Shown here: positions 7,536 to 16,840 of the stretch, piece by piece | Layout: the number at the start of each line of letters is the position of its first letter | Position numbering within the stretch: the first letter of the stretch is position 1 | Assembly: GCF_045055315.1 (NCBI RefSeq) | Contig: NZ_CP173677.1 | Coordinates: forward strand, 1,488,001-1,552,000 | Length of the DNA stretch: 64,000 nt | Direction: 5' to 3' | From: Brachymonas wangyanguii | GTDB lineage: Bacteria; Pseudomonadota; Gammaproteobacteria; Burkholderiales; Burkholderiaceae_C | Made by a program: the position numbers and the translations under genes | Notes under the pieces: generated by a model | The model's input: only the letters and a program-made list of their open reading frames with translations | What the model was told of the DNA's origin: nothing | Databases searched by the model: none

Positions 7536-8969
7536 TCATTCTACTGAAGAATTCGGCATTTGCGCAGATTTTTTGTGAACGGTAGTGCTTTTTTCCAGCT
7601 GACTCAACAATGCATCCAGTCCGCCGGCCTTTTCAGCCAGCAGCGCCAGCCCGGCCAGGGTGTCGCCAGGTGCTGTGCTGGCGCCTGCCTCGGGTACGGG
7701 GTACAGGCGCTTGGGTAAAGGAAATTCTATGCCATGTTCACGCGCCCGTTCGAGGAAACGCCGATTGATTTCCGAGAACAATCCGGCGGTGCCATTATCA
7801 GGATCCTCCACCTTGATACCCAGGCTGAACTCCAGACCCTCCGGACTGAATCGCGATAGGTTGACACTGGCTTCGCCGATCACACGCGGCACATCGCGCG
7901 CGGCCTCGATCAGCAGGCGGCGTACCAGTTCGGCGTCGCTGTCGTAGGCCACGGTGACCGTGGTCGATACCGTCAGCGCACGCGTATGCAGGGAATTGTT
8001 CTCGACACGCTGCGTGACCATCAACTCGTTGGGCAGTATCGCTTCCACACCAGACAGAGAGCGAATGGTCGTGTAGCGCGCCCGGATATCCGTGACCTTG
8101 CCACTGAAGCCATCGACCACCACGGAGTCGCCGATGCGGATATTGCGCTCGGCCAGCAGCACAAATCCGCTGACATAGTTGGCAGCCAGCTTCTGCAGGC
8201 CCAGGCCGATGCCGACGCCCAATGCGCCGCCCAGCACGGACAACACGGTCAGGTCGATGCCGACCAGCGACATCGCCAGCATCACGGCAAATACCGCCAG
8301 ACCGGCTCTGATCATGTTGCTGGCGATCTTGCGCATGGACAGTTCATTGCCGATGGCGTTGCGCAGCAGGCGCTGCTCGATCAGCGAGGCCAGCCAGAAC
8401 GACAGCATCACTGCCATCGCAATCAGCAAAGCGCCCTGCAGGAAGGACAGCACGGTGAACTGGCTGCTGCCGATCTTGAAGCTGATCAGTTCCAGCTGCT
8501 CCAGGATCACAGGCAGCACGCCAAACATCCACAGCACCACCACGATCCAGACCGCCCAGGAAATCGTGTTTTCCACCAGTCGCACCCAGCGTGTTTCCTC
8601 ATAGGCCAGGCGCAGGAGCTTGGCGCCCAGGCGAATCAGTACCAAGGCCAGCAACACCGGCAGCGCCACGCGAAACACCGAATACTGTGTTTCCACGCCC
8701 AGCATCCAGGGCGCCGCCGACGCCAGCAGCAGCCACAGCAGCGGAAACAGCACGCCGTCATAATGGCGCTGGCCAAACAGCACGGAACGGCTGCGGCGTT
8801 CTTCCGTGGCCGGCCAGATCGATTCCACGCGCTGGCGCAGCAGGCGCACCAGCCCGTAGGCGATCAGCCCCATCAGCAGCAGCAGTCCGAGCTGCTGCAG
8901 CACATCGGGGCGGCTGATGGTATCGAACCAGAGGATCCAGTCCTCCAGAAAAGCGTGGGCATTCTGCAT
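7536..8969 (-). CDS. MscS-family mechanosensitive channel
   Basis: A 477-residue inner-membrane channel protein. About six or seven hydrophobic segments precede the MscS domain, so it belongs to the larger members with extra N-terminal helices rather than the three-helix E. coli MscS. The pore-lining helix is recognisable as the Gly/Ala-rich run LGGALGVGIGLGLQKLA, followed by NYVSGFVLLAERNIRIGDSV and the beta domain. The last 50 or so residues are polar and probably cytoplasmic. Its role is presumed to be release of solutes on hypo-osmotic shock. The start at 8969 has only a weak ribosome site. It is co-oriented with etfB but separated from it by the palindrome. Confidence 0.9.
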   Translation of the reverse strand: MQNAHAFLEDWILWFDTISRPDVLQQLGLLLLMGLIAYGLVRLLRQRVESIWPATEERRSRSVLFGQRHYDGVLFPLLWLLLASAAPWMLGVETQYSVFRVALPVLLALVLIRLGAKLLRLAYEETRWVRLVENTISWAVWIVVVLWMFGVLPVILEQLELISFKIGSSQFTVLSFLQGALLIAMAVMLSFWLASLIEQRLLRNAIGNELSMRKIASNMIRAGLAVFAVMLAMSLVGIDLTVLSVLGGALGVGIGLGLQKLAANYVSGFVLLAERNIRIGDSVVVDGFSGKVTDIRARYTTIRSLSGVEAILPNELMVTQRVENNSLHTRALTVSTTVTVAYDSDAELVRRLLIEAARDVPRVIGEASVNLSRFSPEGLEFSLGIKVEDPDNGTAGLFSEINRRFLERAREHGIEFPLPKRLYPVPEAGASTAPGDTLAGLALLAEKAGGLDALLSQLEKSTTVHKKSAQMPNSSVE

Positions 8970-9059
8970 CGGGGGCTATCGTGTCATGATGAAAAAGGCA
9001 TTCTCACACACGATGCCGGCCCGCCCTGTCAGCGCACTGCCCGGCTGCAGAAACAACAA

Positions 9060-9080
9060 GGGCTGGCACAAGGCCAGCCC
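9060..9080 (-). terminator. Possible terminator after the deacetylase gene
   Basis: GGGCTGGC (9060-9067) and GCCAGCCC (9073-9080) form an 8-bp hairpin with a 5-nt loop. On the minus strand it is followed by CTTGTTGTTT, an imperfect T-tract, so termination may be partial. Confidence 0.5.
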
Positions 9081-9104
9081 GATGCGCTCAGCAGATGGGG
9101 CAGA

Positions 9105-10061
9105 TCAGACGTCGGCCAATACGCGCACGTGGGCCTCGACGCTGCGCGCCAGCGAGCTCAGGTTGTAGCCGCCTTCCAGCACGCTGACGATGCGGCCTTC
9201 GCAGTGGCGCTGCGCCACATACTTGATGCGCTTGGTGATCCACTGGAAGTCGGACTCGACCAGACCCAGCTGGCCCATGTCGTCTTCGCGGTGGGCATCG
9301 AAACCGGCCGAGATGAAGATCAGCTGCGGCTTGAACTCGTCCAGGCGCGGGATCCAGATGCCGTCCACCACTTCGCGGATGTCCATGCCCTTGGTATAGG
9401 CCGGCACCGGCACGTTGAGCAGGTTGTTGTCGTTCTTGAGCGAACCACCTTCGGGGTAGAACGGGTGCTGGAAGTAGCTGACCATCAGGATGCGGTCGTC
9501 GCCGGCAACGATGTCTTCGGTGCCGTTGCCGTGGTGCACGTCAAAGTCGATGATGGCGACGCGCTCCAGGCCGTGACGCGCCACGGCGTACTTGGCGGCA
9601 ATCGCCACGTTGTTGAAGAAGCAGAAACCCATGGCCTTGTCGCCGCAGGCATGGTGGCCGGGCGGGCGCACGGCGCAGAAGGCGTTTTCCAGTTCTCCGG
9701 CCAGCACGGCATCGACCGCCTCGACGGCTGCACCGGCTGCCAGCAGCGCAGCGCGGTAGGTCTTGCTGTTCATGGAGGTATCGGTATCGAGCGAGAAGTG
9801 CTGCGAATCACCAGCGGCGATATCGTCTTCTTCCAGCCAGTCACTCATGCCGCGCATGGCGGCAATATGCATGCGGCGATGAGCCAGCTTGATCTCGGCC
9901 AGGTTGGCGGGGTTGGGCTGACGACGCTCCAGCGCATCGGCCACGCCGGTGATCAGCAGGCGATCTTCAATGGCATCCAGGCGTTCCGGGGCTTCCGGGT
10001 GGCCGGCGCCCATATTGTGCAATTTGCAATCATTATGAAAATAGTAGCCCGTGGCGCCCAT
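9105..10061 (-). CDS. Histone deacetylase family protein (AcuC/acetylpolyamine amidohydrolase-like)
   Basis: A 318-residue zinc-dependent deacetylase of the arginase-deacetylase fold. Active-site signatures are intact: HPEAPERL near the N-terminus, RPPGHHA with the catalytic His pair, DFDVHHGNGT with Asp and His zinc ligands, and SAGFDAHRED with the third ligand region. Bacterial members deacetylate acetyl-CoA synthetase or small acetylated amines; which applies here is not decidable from sequence. The start at 10061 (MGATGYYF) has a GGAGA-like site; a longer frame to 10133 adds non-conserved residues. It is divergent from mltB. Confidence 0.92.
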   Translation of the reverse strand: MGATGYYFHNDCKLHNMGAGHPEAPERLDAIEDRLLITGVADALERRQPNPANLAEIKLAHRRMHIAAMRGMSDWLEEDDIAAGDSQHFSLDTDTSMNSKTYRAALLAAGAAVEAVDAVLAGELENAFCAVRPPGHHACGDKAMGFCFFNNVAIAAKYAVARHGLERVAIIDFDVHHGNGTEDIVAGDDRILMVSYFQHPFYPEGGSLKNDNNLLNVPVPAYTKGMDIREVVDGIWIPRLDEFKPQLIFISAGFDAHREDDMGQLGLVESDFQWITKRIKYVAQRHCEGRIVSVLEGGYNLSSLARSVEAHVRVLADV

Positions 10062-10223
10062 TGTCCGTCTCCGAAGTCTCTTGTTAACATTTTGTAGTCT
10101 TATCAGTTTAATAGATTGTTGAGAGAGTGACAATCATGCGAAACCCTAGCGCCCACCCGTCCGGCCGCCGTCATCCGCTACACTGCTGACAAGCAATTGC
10201 ATGACCAACCTTCCTGGCCCACC

Positions 10224-11393
10224 ATGTCCGACTTCCAGCCCTCTTCCCCTGCCCTTCCCCAACGTGAACGCCTGCTGCTGCTGGGCGCCCTGACTGGTGC
10301 CGCCGCCCTTGGCCTGGCGGCCTGCGGCTCGACCAAGACGGAAAGTTCGGCTGCGCCCACACCCGCGAAGCCGGCCAGCCACGCACAGCCGCGCCGTGCC
10401 CGCAGCGGCCAGGTGCAGCCCATGCCGCTGAATGGCAGCTATGCCCAGCGCGCCGATGCCATGGCGGAGGTGCCCGAGATTGCGCGCCGTACCGGCCTGC
10501 CCGAAACCTGGGTACGCAATGCCATCGGCAATGCCAACTACCTGTCCAGCGTGCCGCGCCTGATCCTGCCGGCGGGCCGTGGCGTGCGCCGCAACTGGCG
10601 CGTGTATCGCAGCCGCTTTGTCGAACCGATCCGCATCCGCGCCGGCGTCAATTTCTGGCGCCAGAACCTGGCCACGCTGCAGCGCGCCGAGCGCGAGTAC
10701 GGCGTGCCGATGAAGTACATCGTCGGCATCATCGGCGTGGAAACCATTTACGGCCGCAACAAGGGCGACATGCGCGTGATCGACACGCTGTCCACGCTGA
10801 CTTTCGACTTTCCGCAGGCGCACCCGCGTGCGCGCGAGCGCCATGCCTTCTTCCAGGGCGAACTGGACCATTACCTGCAGCTGACCTGGGACAACCGCGA
10901 CGATCCGCTGGCGCTGCGCGGCAGCTATGCCGGCGCCATGGGCCTGCCACAGTTCATGCCGTCGAGCTGGGTCAAGCACGCGGTGGACTTTGACGATGAC
11001 GGCCATATCGACCTGATCAACAACACGGTCGACACGATTGGCTCGGTTGCCAACTACTTCAAGCAGTACGGCTGGGTCACCGGCCTGGAGCCGGTGTTCG
11101 ATGTGCGCTTCGACACCAGCCGCCTGCAGCTGCCCACCCTGCTCGGCCCGGACATCGTGCCGAGCTTCACGCCGCAGCAGTTTGCCGAGCTGGGTGCCGT
11201 GGTCGAGCTGCCGCGTGGCTTTGACCAGAAGCTGGCGCTGATCGAACTGGAGAACGGCAACGCGCCATCCAGCTACCGCGCCGGCACGCAGAATTTCTAC
11301 GTCATCACGCGCTACAACAACAGCAGCTACTACGCGCAATCAGTGATCGATCTGGCCGATGAGGTGGAGAAAGTGATCCGCCGCGGCGGCTGA
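10224..11393 (+). CDS. mltB: Membrane-bound lytic murein transglycosylase B
   Basis: A 389-residue lipoprotein that cleaves the glycan strands of peptidoglycan between MurNAc and GlcNAc to give 1,6-anhydro ends. The signal peptide ends in a lipobox LAAC with the lipidated Cys at residue 34, followed by a Pro/Ala-rich linker. The SLT fold carries the catalytic Glu in IIGVETIYGRNKG, and the MltB signature SYAGAMGLPQFMPSSW follows. The start ATG at 10224 is preferred; a TTG at 10197 is in frame. It would sit on the periplasmic face of the outer or inner membrane. It ends at a strong terminator shared with convergent metY. Confidence 0.94.
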   Translation: MSDFQPSSPALPQRERLLLLGALTGAAALGLAACGSTKTESSAAPTPAKPASHAQPRRARSGQVQPMPLNGSYAQRADAMAEVPEIARRTGLPETWVRNAIGNANYLSSVPRLILPAGRGVRRNWRVYRSRFVEPIRIRAGVNFWRQNLATLQRAEREYGVPMKYIVGIIGVETIYGRNKGDMRVIDTLSTLTFDFPQAHPRARERHAFFQGELDHYLQLTWDNRDDPLALRGSYAGAMGLPQFMPSSWVKHAVDFDDDGHIDLINNTVDTIGSVANYFKQYGWVTGLEPVFDVRFDTSRLQLPTLLGPDIVPSFTPQQFAELGAVVELPRGFDQKLALIELENGNAPSSYRAGTQNFYVITRYNNSSYYAQSVIDLADEVEKVIRRGG

Positions 11394-11414
11394 TCGGGCC
11401 AGCCCCGCACAACG

Positions 11415-11445
11415 ACAAAAGGCGAGGAAAACCCTCGCCTTTTGT
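11415..11445. terminator. Bidirectional terminator between mltB and metY
   Basis: A 13-bp perfect stem (ACAAAAGGCGAGG / CCTCGCCTTTTGT) with a 5-nt loop has A-runs on the left and T-runs on the right, so it should stop both convergent transcripts. Confidence 0.88.
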
Positions 11446-11483
11446 CTGTCCGGAGTACGTCGGGCACTCCGGTGGCAGCGGCA

Positions 11484-12776
11484 TCAAGCCACAGCCAGGG
11501 CCTGCTCCAGATCCGCGATCAGGTCATCGATATGCTCGATGCCGATCGACAGGCGGATCATGTCTTCGGACACGCCGGCCTTTTCCAGTTCCTCGGCGGA
11601 CAGCTGGCGGTGCGTGGTGCTGGCCGGGTGCGTGGCCAGGGTCTTGGCGTCACCGATGTTGACCAGGCGCAGGATCAGCTGCAACGCGTCCTGGAAGCGC
11701 GCACCGGCTTCGCGGCCGCCCTTGACGCCAAAGCTCATGATGCCGGAAGCGTTGCCAGCCATGTACTTCTGCACCAGCGCGTTGTCCTTGTGGCTGGACA
11801 GGCCGGCGTAGTTGACCCAGTTGACCTTGGGATGGTTCTGCAGGAACTCGGCGATCTTGAGCGCGTTCTGGCCGATGCGCTCCATGCGCAGGGCCAGCGT
11901 TTCCAGGCCCTGCAGGATCAGGAAGCTGTTGAGCGGGCTGATCGCCGCGCCCATGTTGCGCAGTGGCACGGTGCGGGCACGGCCGATATAGGCTGCCGGG
12001 CCCAGGGCTTCGGTATAGACCACGCCGTGGTAGCTCACTTCCGGCTCGTTCAGGCGGCGGAAGCGTGCCTTGTGCTCGGCCCAGGGGAACTTGCCACTGT
12101 CCACGATGATGCCACCCAGGCTGGTGCCATGGCCACCGATGTACTTGGTCAGCGAATGCACGACGATGTCGGCACCATGCTCGAACGGACGGCACAGGAA
12201 CGGGCTGGGCACGGTGTTGTCGACGATCAGCGGCACACCGGCGGCATGCGCCACCTCGGCCAGCCTGGCCAAATCGGTGACGTTGCCCAGCGGGTTGCCG
12301 ATGGACTCGCAGAACACTGCCTTGGTCTTGTCGTCGATCAGCGCGGCAAAGTCTTCCGGACGATCCGGATCGGCAAAACGCACTTCAATGCCGTACTGCG
12401 GCAGCGTGTGGGCAAACAGGTTGTAGGTGCCACCGTAGAGGCGCGCCGAGCTGATGATGTTGTCGCCGGCTTCGGCAATCGTCTGGATCGCGTAGGTGAT
12501 CGCCACCATGCCGGAGGCCACTGCCAGTGCGCCCACGCCACCTTCCATGGCGGCAATGCGCTGCTCCAGCACGCTGCTGGTCGGGTTGGTGATGCGGGTG
12601 TAGATGTTGCCGGCCACCTTCAGGTCGAACAGGTCGGCACCGTGCTGGGTGTCGTCAAAGGTGTAGGAGGTGGTCTGGTAGATCGGCACGGCGGCAGAGC
12701 GCGTGGTCGGATCGGACTGGTAGCCGGCATGCAGCGCCAGGGTTTCGGACTTGAACTTGGACGGATCCAGTGACAT
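11484..12776 (-). CDS. metY: O-acetylhomoserine aminocarboxypropyltransferase (sulfhydrylase)
   Basis: A 430-residue PLP enzyme of the Cys/Met metabolism family that converts O-acetylhomoserine and sulfide to homocysteine, the direct sulfhydrylation route to methionine. The PLP-binding Lys is in VVHSLTKYIGGHGTSLGG. The length and the long insert after it (GKFPWAEHKARF...) are typical of MetY rather than the shorter MetB/MetZ types. Other family marks are YTRITNPTSSVLEQRIAAMEGG and the C-terminal RLSIGIEHIDDLIADLEQAL. The start at 12776 has AGGAGA. No SAM riboswitch is evident in the 107 nt upstream. Confidence 0.94.
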   Translation of the reverse strand: MSLDPSKFKSETLALHAGYQSDPTTRSAAVPIYQTTSYTFDDTQHGADLFDLKVAGNIYTRITNPTSSVLEQRIAAMEGGVGALAVASGMVAITYAIQTIAEAGDNIISSARLYGGTYNLFAHTLPQYGIEVRFADPDRPEDFAALIDDKTKAVFCESIGNPLGNVTDLARLAEVAHAAGVPLIVDNTVPSPFLCRPFEHGADIVVHSLTKYIGGHGTSLGGIIVDSGKFPWAEHKARFRRLNEPEVSYHGVVYTEALGPAAYIGRARTVPLRNMGAAISPLNSFLILQGLETLALRMERIGQNALKIAEFLQNHPKVNWVNYAGLSSHKDNALVQKYMAGNASGIMSFGVKGGREAGARFQDALQLILRLVNIGDAKTLATHPASTTHRQLSAEELEKAGVSEDMIRLSIGIEHIDDLIADLEQALAVA

Positions 12777-12883
12777 GGGTGTCTCCTCGGGTCAGGGGGA
12801 TTCTTGTGTTGGCGGAAAGTATCCGATGCTAGCACCTTACGCCGGCCTGTCCATGACCCGGCTCGGACAGATCAGTCATATGC

Positions 12884-14092
12884 TTATCGCCAGCTCTGCA
12901 GCAACAAGCCGGCCAGACCGGACAACAGCACCACCAGCCAGGGCGGCACATGGCGGCGCAACAGCACCCAGGCCAGCAGGACCAGCACGCCGTCGAGTGG
13001 CTGGCGCAGAGCCAGCGCGCCCTGCTGCAGCAAGGCCGCCAGCAGCAGCCCGACCACCGCCGCATTCACGCCCTGCAGCGCAGCGCGCAGACCGGCCAGA
13101 TGGCGCCACTGCTCCCAGAACGGCAGCGCACCAACGATCAGCAGATAGGCTGGCAGGAAGATCGCCAGCAAGGCCAGCAGGCCGGCCCACCAGCCGCCCA
13201 GCGGCGCGTCCATGGCCGCACCCAGAAAAGCGGCAAAGGTGAACAGCGGACCCGGCACCGCCTGCGTCAGGCCATAGCCAGCGAGGAAGGTGTCGGCATC
13301 AAGCCAGCCGCGTTGCACGACTTCCGTTTCCAGCAACGGCAGCACCACGTGGCCGCCACCAAACACCAGGCTGCCGGCGCGGTAGAACGCGGCCGCCAGG
13401 CTGGCATGCAGGTCCGGCCAGGGTAGCCAGGCCAGTGCCAGCAGCACGGCAAACGCCAATAGCCAGAACAGCGCCTGTCGGCGCGACAGCGGCACCGTCA
13501 TGGCCGCCCCGGGCTGGGCCGGTGCGCTACGCAGCAGCGCATAGCCAGCCAGTCCGGCCAGCAGCAGGAACAGGAGCACCAGTGCCGGCCATTGCGGCGT
13601 CAGCAGCACCGCCACCGTCATCAGCAGCATCAGCACGCGCTCCGGCAGCCCCTTGCAAAAGGTCTGCGCCATGCCCCAGACCGCATGCGCCACCACGGCC
13701 ACCGCCGCCAGTTTCAGGCCCTGGATCAGCCCGTGCGGCATGCCGCCCCACTGTGTCAGCCCCAGCGCCGCCAGGATCAGCACGATCGCCGATGGCATGG
13801 TGAAGCCGATCCACGCCGCCAGCGCGCCCAGATGGCCGGCGCGCATCAGGCCGATCCCCATACCGACCTGGCTGCTGGCCGGGCCGGGCAGGAACTGGCA
13901 CAGCGCCACCAGATCGCCATAGGCTTTGTCGTCCAGCCAACGCAGACGCTCCACAAAGGCTTCACGGAAATAGCCCAGATGCGCGCTAGGACCGCCAAAC
14001 GAGGTCAGCCCGAGACGCAGGAATACCAGCAGCACCTGCCAGGCGCGTTGCAGAGAGGAATCGGAGGTATCAGGATGGGACAGTTCAGACAT
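12884..14092 (-). CDS. chrA: Chromate transporter ChrA (two-domain)
   Basis: A 402-residue inner-membrane protein of the CHR family with two homologous halves, about 10-12 helices in all. Each half carries the family motifs: FGGP...ALCQFLPGPASSQ in the first, and FGGGHVVLPLLE...LTQAVPGPLFTFAAFLG in the second. ChrA exports chromate and confers resistance, but many chromosomal copies have unknown substrates. Three in-frame starts (GTG 14107, ATG 14101, ATG 14092) compete; 14092 is best spaced from GGTGAG. It is downstream of the patatin-esterase-GNAT genes on the same strand with a 21-nt gap, so it may be the last gene of that operon. Confidence 0.9.
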   Translation of the reverse strand: MSELSHPDTSDSSLQRAWQVLLVFLRLGLTSFGGPSAHLGYFREAFVERLRWLDDKAYGDLVALCQFLPGPASSQVGMGIGLMRAGHLGALAAWIGFTMPSAIVLILAALGLTQWGGMPHGLIQGLKLAAVAVVAHAVWGMAQTFCKGLPERVLMLLMTVAVLLTPQWPALVLLFLLLAGLAGYALLRSAPAQPGAAMTVPLSRRQALFWLLAFAVLLALAWLPWPDLHASLAAAFYRAGSLVFGGGHVVLPLLETEVVQRGWLDADTFLAGYGLTQAVPGPLFTFAAFLGAAMDAPLGGWWAGLLALLAIFLPAYLLIVGALPFWEQWRHLAGLRAALQGVNAAVVGLLLAALLQQGALALRQPLDGVLVLLAWVLLRRHVPPWLVVLLSGLAGLLLQSWR

Positions 14093-14113
14093 GGTGGCCA
14101 TTCTCACCCGGCA

Positions 14114-14587
14114 TCATGACGGTCTTGTCATGTCCAGCACCATCTGCACATGCGGGATGCCACCCTCGTCATAGGTATGCGGCGTACGCTGGTAGCCCAG
14201 TTGCGCATAGAACGGCGCGGCCACCTGCTGCGCTCCCAGCACCAGACGCTGGTCACCGCGCTGAAGCGCCTGCTCCTGCAACACCAGCAGCAGCTGACGG
14301 CCCCAGCCCTGGCCGCGAGCGGGTTGCATCACGGCGACACGGCCGATGCGGCCAGTGGGCGGTTCACCCTCGGCCACTGGCTCCCGCAGCAGGCGCGCCG
14401 TAGCCAGCACCACACCGCTAGCATCGCGAATCACCAGATGCAAGGCGTCGGCGTCCAGTGCATCGTATTCCTCGTCGTGCGTAAAGCCCTGCTCCTGCAC
14501 GAAGACAGCATCGCGCACCTGCATTGCCGCTTCACGCAGATCCTCCCAGCTACCGAGCTGGCAGACATGGTCAGGCAGGGTCTTCAT
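14114..14587 (-). CDS. GNAT-family N-acetyltransferase (ElaA/YjcF-like)
   Basis: A 157-residue acetyltransferase. The acetyl-CoA pyrophosphate-binding loop reads RGQGWG within RIGRVAVMQPARGQGWGRQ, and the N-terminal VRDAVFVQEQGF motif is typical of the ElaA/YjcF-like branch. The acceptor is unknown. Its ATG (14585-14587) overlaps the stop of the upstream esterase gene in an ATGA arrangement, so translation is probably coupled. A longer open frame to 14749 is only the esterase gene in another frame. Confidence 0.85.
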   Translation of the reverse strand: MKTLPDHVCQLGSWEDLREAAMQVRDAVFVQEQGFTHDEEYDALDADALHLVIRDASGVVLATARLLREPVAEGEPPTGRIGRVAVMQPARGQGWGRQLLLVLQEQALQRGDQRLVLGAQQVAAPFYAQLGYQRTPHTYDEGGIPHVQMVLDMTRPS

Positions 14588-15573
14588 GCCAGCTCCGGCT
14601 GCAAGGCGGCGCGCAAGGCAGCAGCGGCATCGCGATGCGCGAGCAGAGCTTCGGGAATGGCACGACCCATCTTGATGAACTCGTGGATGGTGCCGTGGTA
14701 GATCTCCAGCTCGACTGGCACACCGGCCATGCGCAAGCGATCTGCCCACATCATGCTATCGTCAAAGATGGGATCGCATTCGGCCAGGCCGATCCAGGCC
14801 GGCGCCACGCCATCGACATCGTCGGCATGCACCGGGGCAAAGCGCCAGTCCATGAACTCATCCGGCTCGGTGACATAGCTGTTGAACATCCACTGGATCT
14901 GCGGCTCGGTCAGCAGGAAGCCGTAAGCGTATGCGCGGCGCGATGGCGTCAGCGCTGCCTCCTGCATGCCCGGGTAGAACAACAGCTGCAAGCGCAGCGG
15001 CAGACCGGCATCGCGCGCCTGCACGGCGCAGCCCGCTGCCAGCGTGCCACCGGCGCTGTCGCCGCCCACGGCGATGCGTTCCGGATCCAGACCGAGCACG
15101 GCGCCATGTTCATGCAGCCAGGCCAGGCTGTCCCAGGCGTCCTCGAAAGCCACCGGGAACTTGTATTCCGGGCCGAGCCGGTAATCGACCGATACCACGG
15201 CGCAGCCGCTGTGCTGCGCCAGCGCGCGGCACAGCGTGTCATGCGTATCCACGCTGCCGACCAGAAAGCCGCCGCCATGGAAGAACAGCAGCACCGGCAG
15301 CACGCCCTGCTGTTCGGTCGTGGCGACGTACAGGCGCGCCGGCATCGGGTAGCCGTCACGCGCCGGCATCGTGAAATCCTCGATACGCGCCAGCTGCGGC
15401 GCCGGAATTTCGAGCACGCCGGAGCCGCCGGCATAGGCGGCACGCGCTTCCTCCACCGGCAGCGTTTCCATTGGCGGGCGCGGATGGCGGTTGATGCGGA
15501 TCAGCAGATCGCGCACATGGGGCTTGAGGCGGGCCCAGGCCTGGGGATCGATTCGGGGATCAGGGACTTGCAT
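14584..15573 (-). CDS. Alpha/beta hydrolase, hormone-sensitive-lipase (family IV) esterase
   Basis: A 329-residue carboxylesterase/lipase. The oxyanion-hole motif HGGGF, the nucleophile elbow GDSAGG, the acidic residue in GLAECDPIFDD and the catalytic His in YHGTIHEF are all in the right order for the HSL family. It likely cleaves short- to medium-chain esters in the cytoplasm; no signal peptide is seen. The start at 15573 is 6 nt after the patatin-like gene and the stop overlaps the GNAT start, giving a tight patatin-esterase-GNAT operon. Confidence 0.9.
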   Translation of the reverse strand: MQVPDPRIDPQAWARLKPHVRDLLIRINRHPRPPMETLPVEEARAAYAGGSGVLEIPAPQLARIEDFTMPARDGYPMPARLYVATTEQQGVLPVLLFFHGGGFLVGSVDTHDTLCRALAQHSGCAVVSVDYRLGPEYKFPVAFEDAWDSLAWLHEHGAVLGLDPERIAVGGDSAGGTLAAGCAVQARDAGLPLRLQLLFYPGMQEAALTPSRRAYAYGFLLTEPQIQWMFNSYVTEPDEFMDWRFAPVHADDVDGVAPAWIGLAECDPIFDDSMMWADRLRMAGVPVELEIYHGTIHEFIKMGRAIPEALLAHRDAAAALRAALQPELA

Positions 15574-15579
15574 ATACGG

Positions 15580-16674
15580 TCAAGGGGGTAAGACCTGGCC
15601 GGGATCGGGGCGCTCCAGCCAGGCGGCAAATTCATCCACCAGCTGTTCGCTGGCGGCAATGGCCTGGTTCCAGTCGCGCATGCGCGCAGCCGGGTCGGCC
15701 AGGTGAAAACGGAAGTCGCTGCGGTCAGGCAGCTTGCCGCGCGGCAGGCTGGCGACCCACTCCGGACGCAGGCCGAGCAGCAACACATGATCCAGCGCGG
15801 CACTGCTGCCGTGGCGCCAGCGCCAGGCCTTGTCCAGCCAGCCCGGAATCACGGCGCGCTGGAAATGCGGGTACAGCACGATGCCGCTCTCGCCGCCCTG
15901 CCCGCCGCGGTAGCGCAGATGCAGATGGTAGTCGGTGATGCCGCCATCCCAGCAGGCACCGGGCGGCGCGCCCGGAATATCGTGCACTGCCTGCAGCACG
16001 AACGGGATCGAACCGCTGGCCTGCAGCACGGTCAGCAGGTTGCCGGCCTCCAGCGCGATCTGCTGCGTGGGAAACCGGTCATCGTCAAACGGCAGCGCTG
16101 CGCCGCCGCTAGAAAACACCAGCCGTTGCAGCCAGCGCCCGAGCGCCTGGCGCTGCACCGCATTGCCGGCATAGGCCGCCAGATAGCCGGCCAGGGTTTG
16201 CCAGCGACCGTTCTCGCGCTGCAGCAAGCCGCGTCCCTGCGAGGCCAGCACGTGCAGGCGGTAACGCGGGTTCTGCACGATGGCCTGCTCGTGCCCGGCA
16301 AACATCTGCTGCAGGAAACGGGCAAAGGCCGCGCTGACCTCAGCCGGCGTCGGCACATGGCGCGCGCCGGCCTCCTGGCGCTGGCCAAAATCGCCGCGCA
16401 CATAGATGCGCTCCAGTTCCTGCAAGGCCGCCACCGGATCGGGCATGCAGGCCGAAGCCCAGCGCCAGGCACCGATGGAGGCGCCAATCAGGTCGATCGG
16501 CTGATCTGACTGCGGCAGCCAGTCGCCAAACAGGAATCGGTCCAGCCGCAGCAGCATCAGGCCCTTGGGGCCACCAGCGGCGGCCGGCAGCGCCCGCACA
16601 TGCTGCGGCTGCAGGCCATGGTGCTGGATATGGCGCAGCGCGGCAGGACCGGCATACAGGGCAAGGGCTCGCAT
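15580..16674 (-). CDS. Patatin-like phospholipase
   Basis: A 364-residue protein with a patatin catalytic plan: the oxyanion-hole stretch AAGGPKGL, the nucleophile Ser in GASIGAW (GxSxG), and the Asp of the dyad in WDGGITDYH (DGG). It probably hydrolyses acyl chains of lipids. No signal peptide is visible; the first residues (MRALALYAGPAALRHI) are unlike the usual GGG-start patatins, so it is a divergent subgroup. ATG at 16674 is preferred to TTG at 16680. It is first in the operon with the esterase and GNAT genes and is divergent from the DUF697-like gene. Confidence 0.83.
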   Translation of the reverse strand: MRALALYAGPAALRHIQHHGLQPQHVRALPAAAGGPKGLMLLRLDRFLFGDWLPQSDQPIDLIGASIGAWRWASACMPDPVAALQELERIYVRGDFGQRQEAGARHVPTPAEVSAAFARFLQQMFAGHEQAIVQNPRYRLHVLASQGRGLLQRENGRWQTLAGYLAAYAGNAVQRQALGRWLQRLVFSSGGAALPFDDDRFPTQQIALEAGNLLTVLQASGSIPFVLQAVHDIPGAPPGACWDGGITDYHLHLRYRGGQGGESGIVLYPHFQRAVIPGWLDKAWRWRHGSSAALDHVLLLGLRPEWVASLPRGKLPDRSDFRFHLADPAARMRDWNQAIAASEQLVDEFAAWLERPDPGQVLPP

Positions 16675-16840
16675 CGGCAATCAGGCAGTGGAAGACTGTC
16701 CCAGTGTAAATCTGTGCACTGTGTCACGCGATCGGCCGGAAAATAGCATCTGCTTACAGCAGGATATGTCAGGAATATTGAACCGCGGACATCGTCACCC
16801 ATCTAATTGGCTGTCCACCACCTCTTGAGGAGTCTGCCAG

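Noticed and set aside
12777..12883. SAM riboswitch upstream of metY
   Set aside because: The 107-nt spacer shows no stem arrangement or conserved core I could match to SAM-I or SAM-II.
13435..13803. Pro/Ala-rich plus-strand ORF opposite chrA
   Set aside because: Composition is an antisense artefact and there is no ribosome site.
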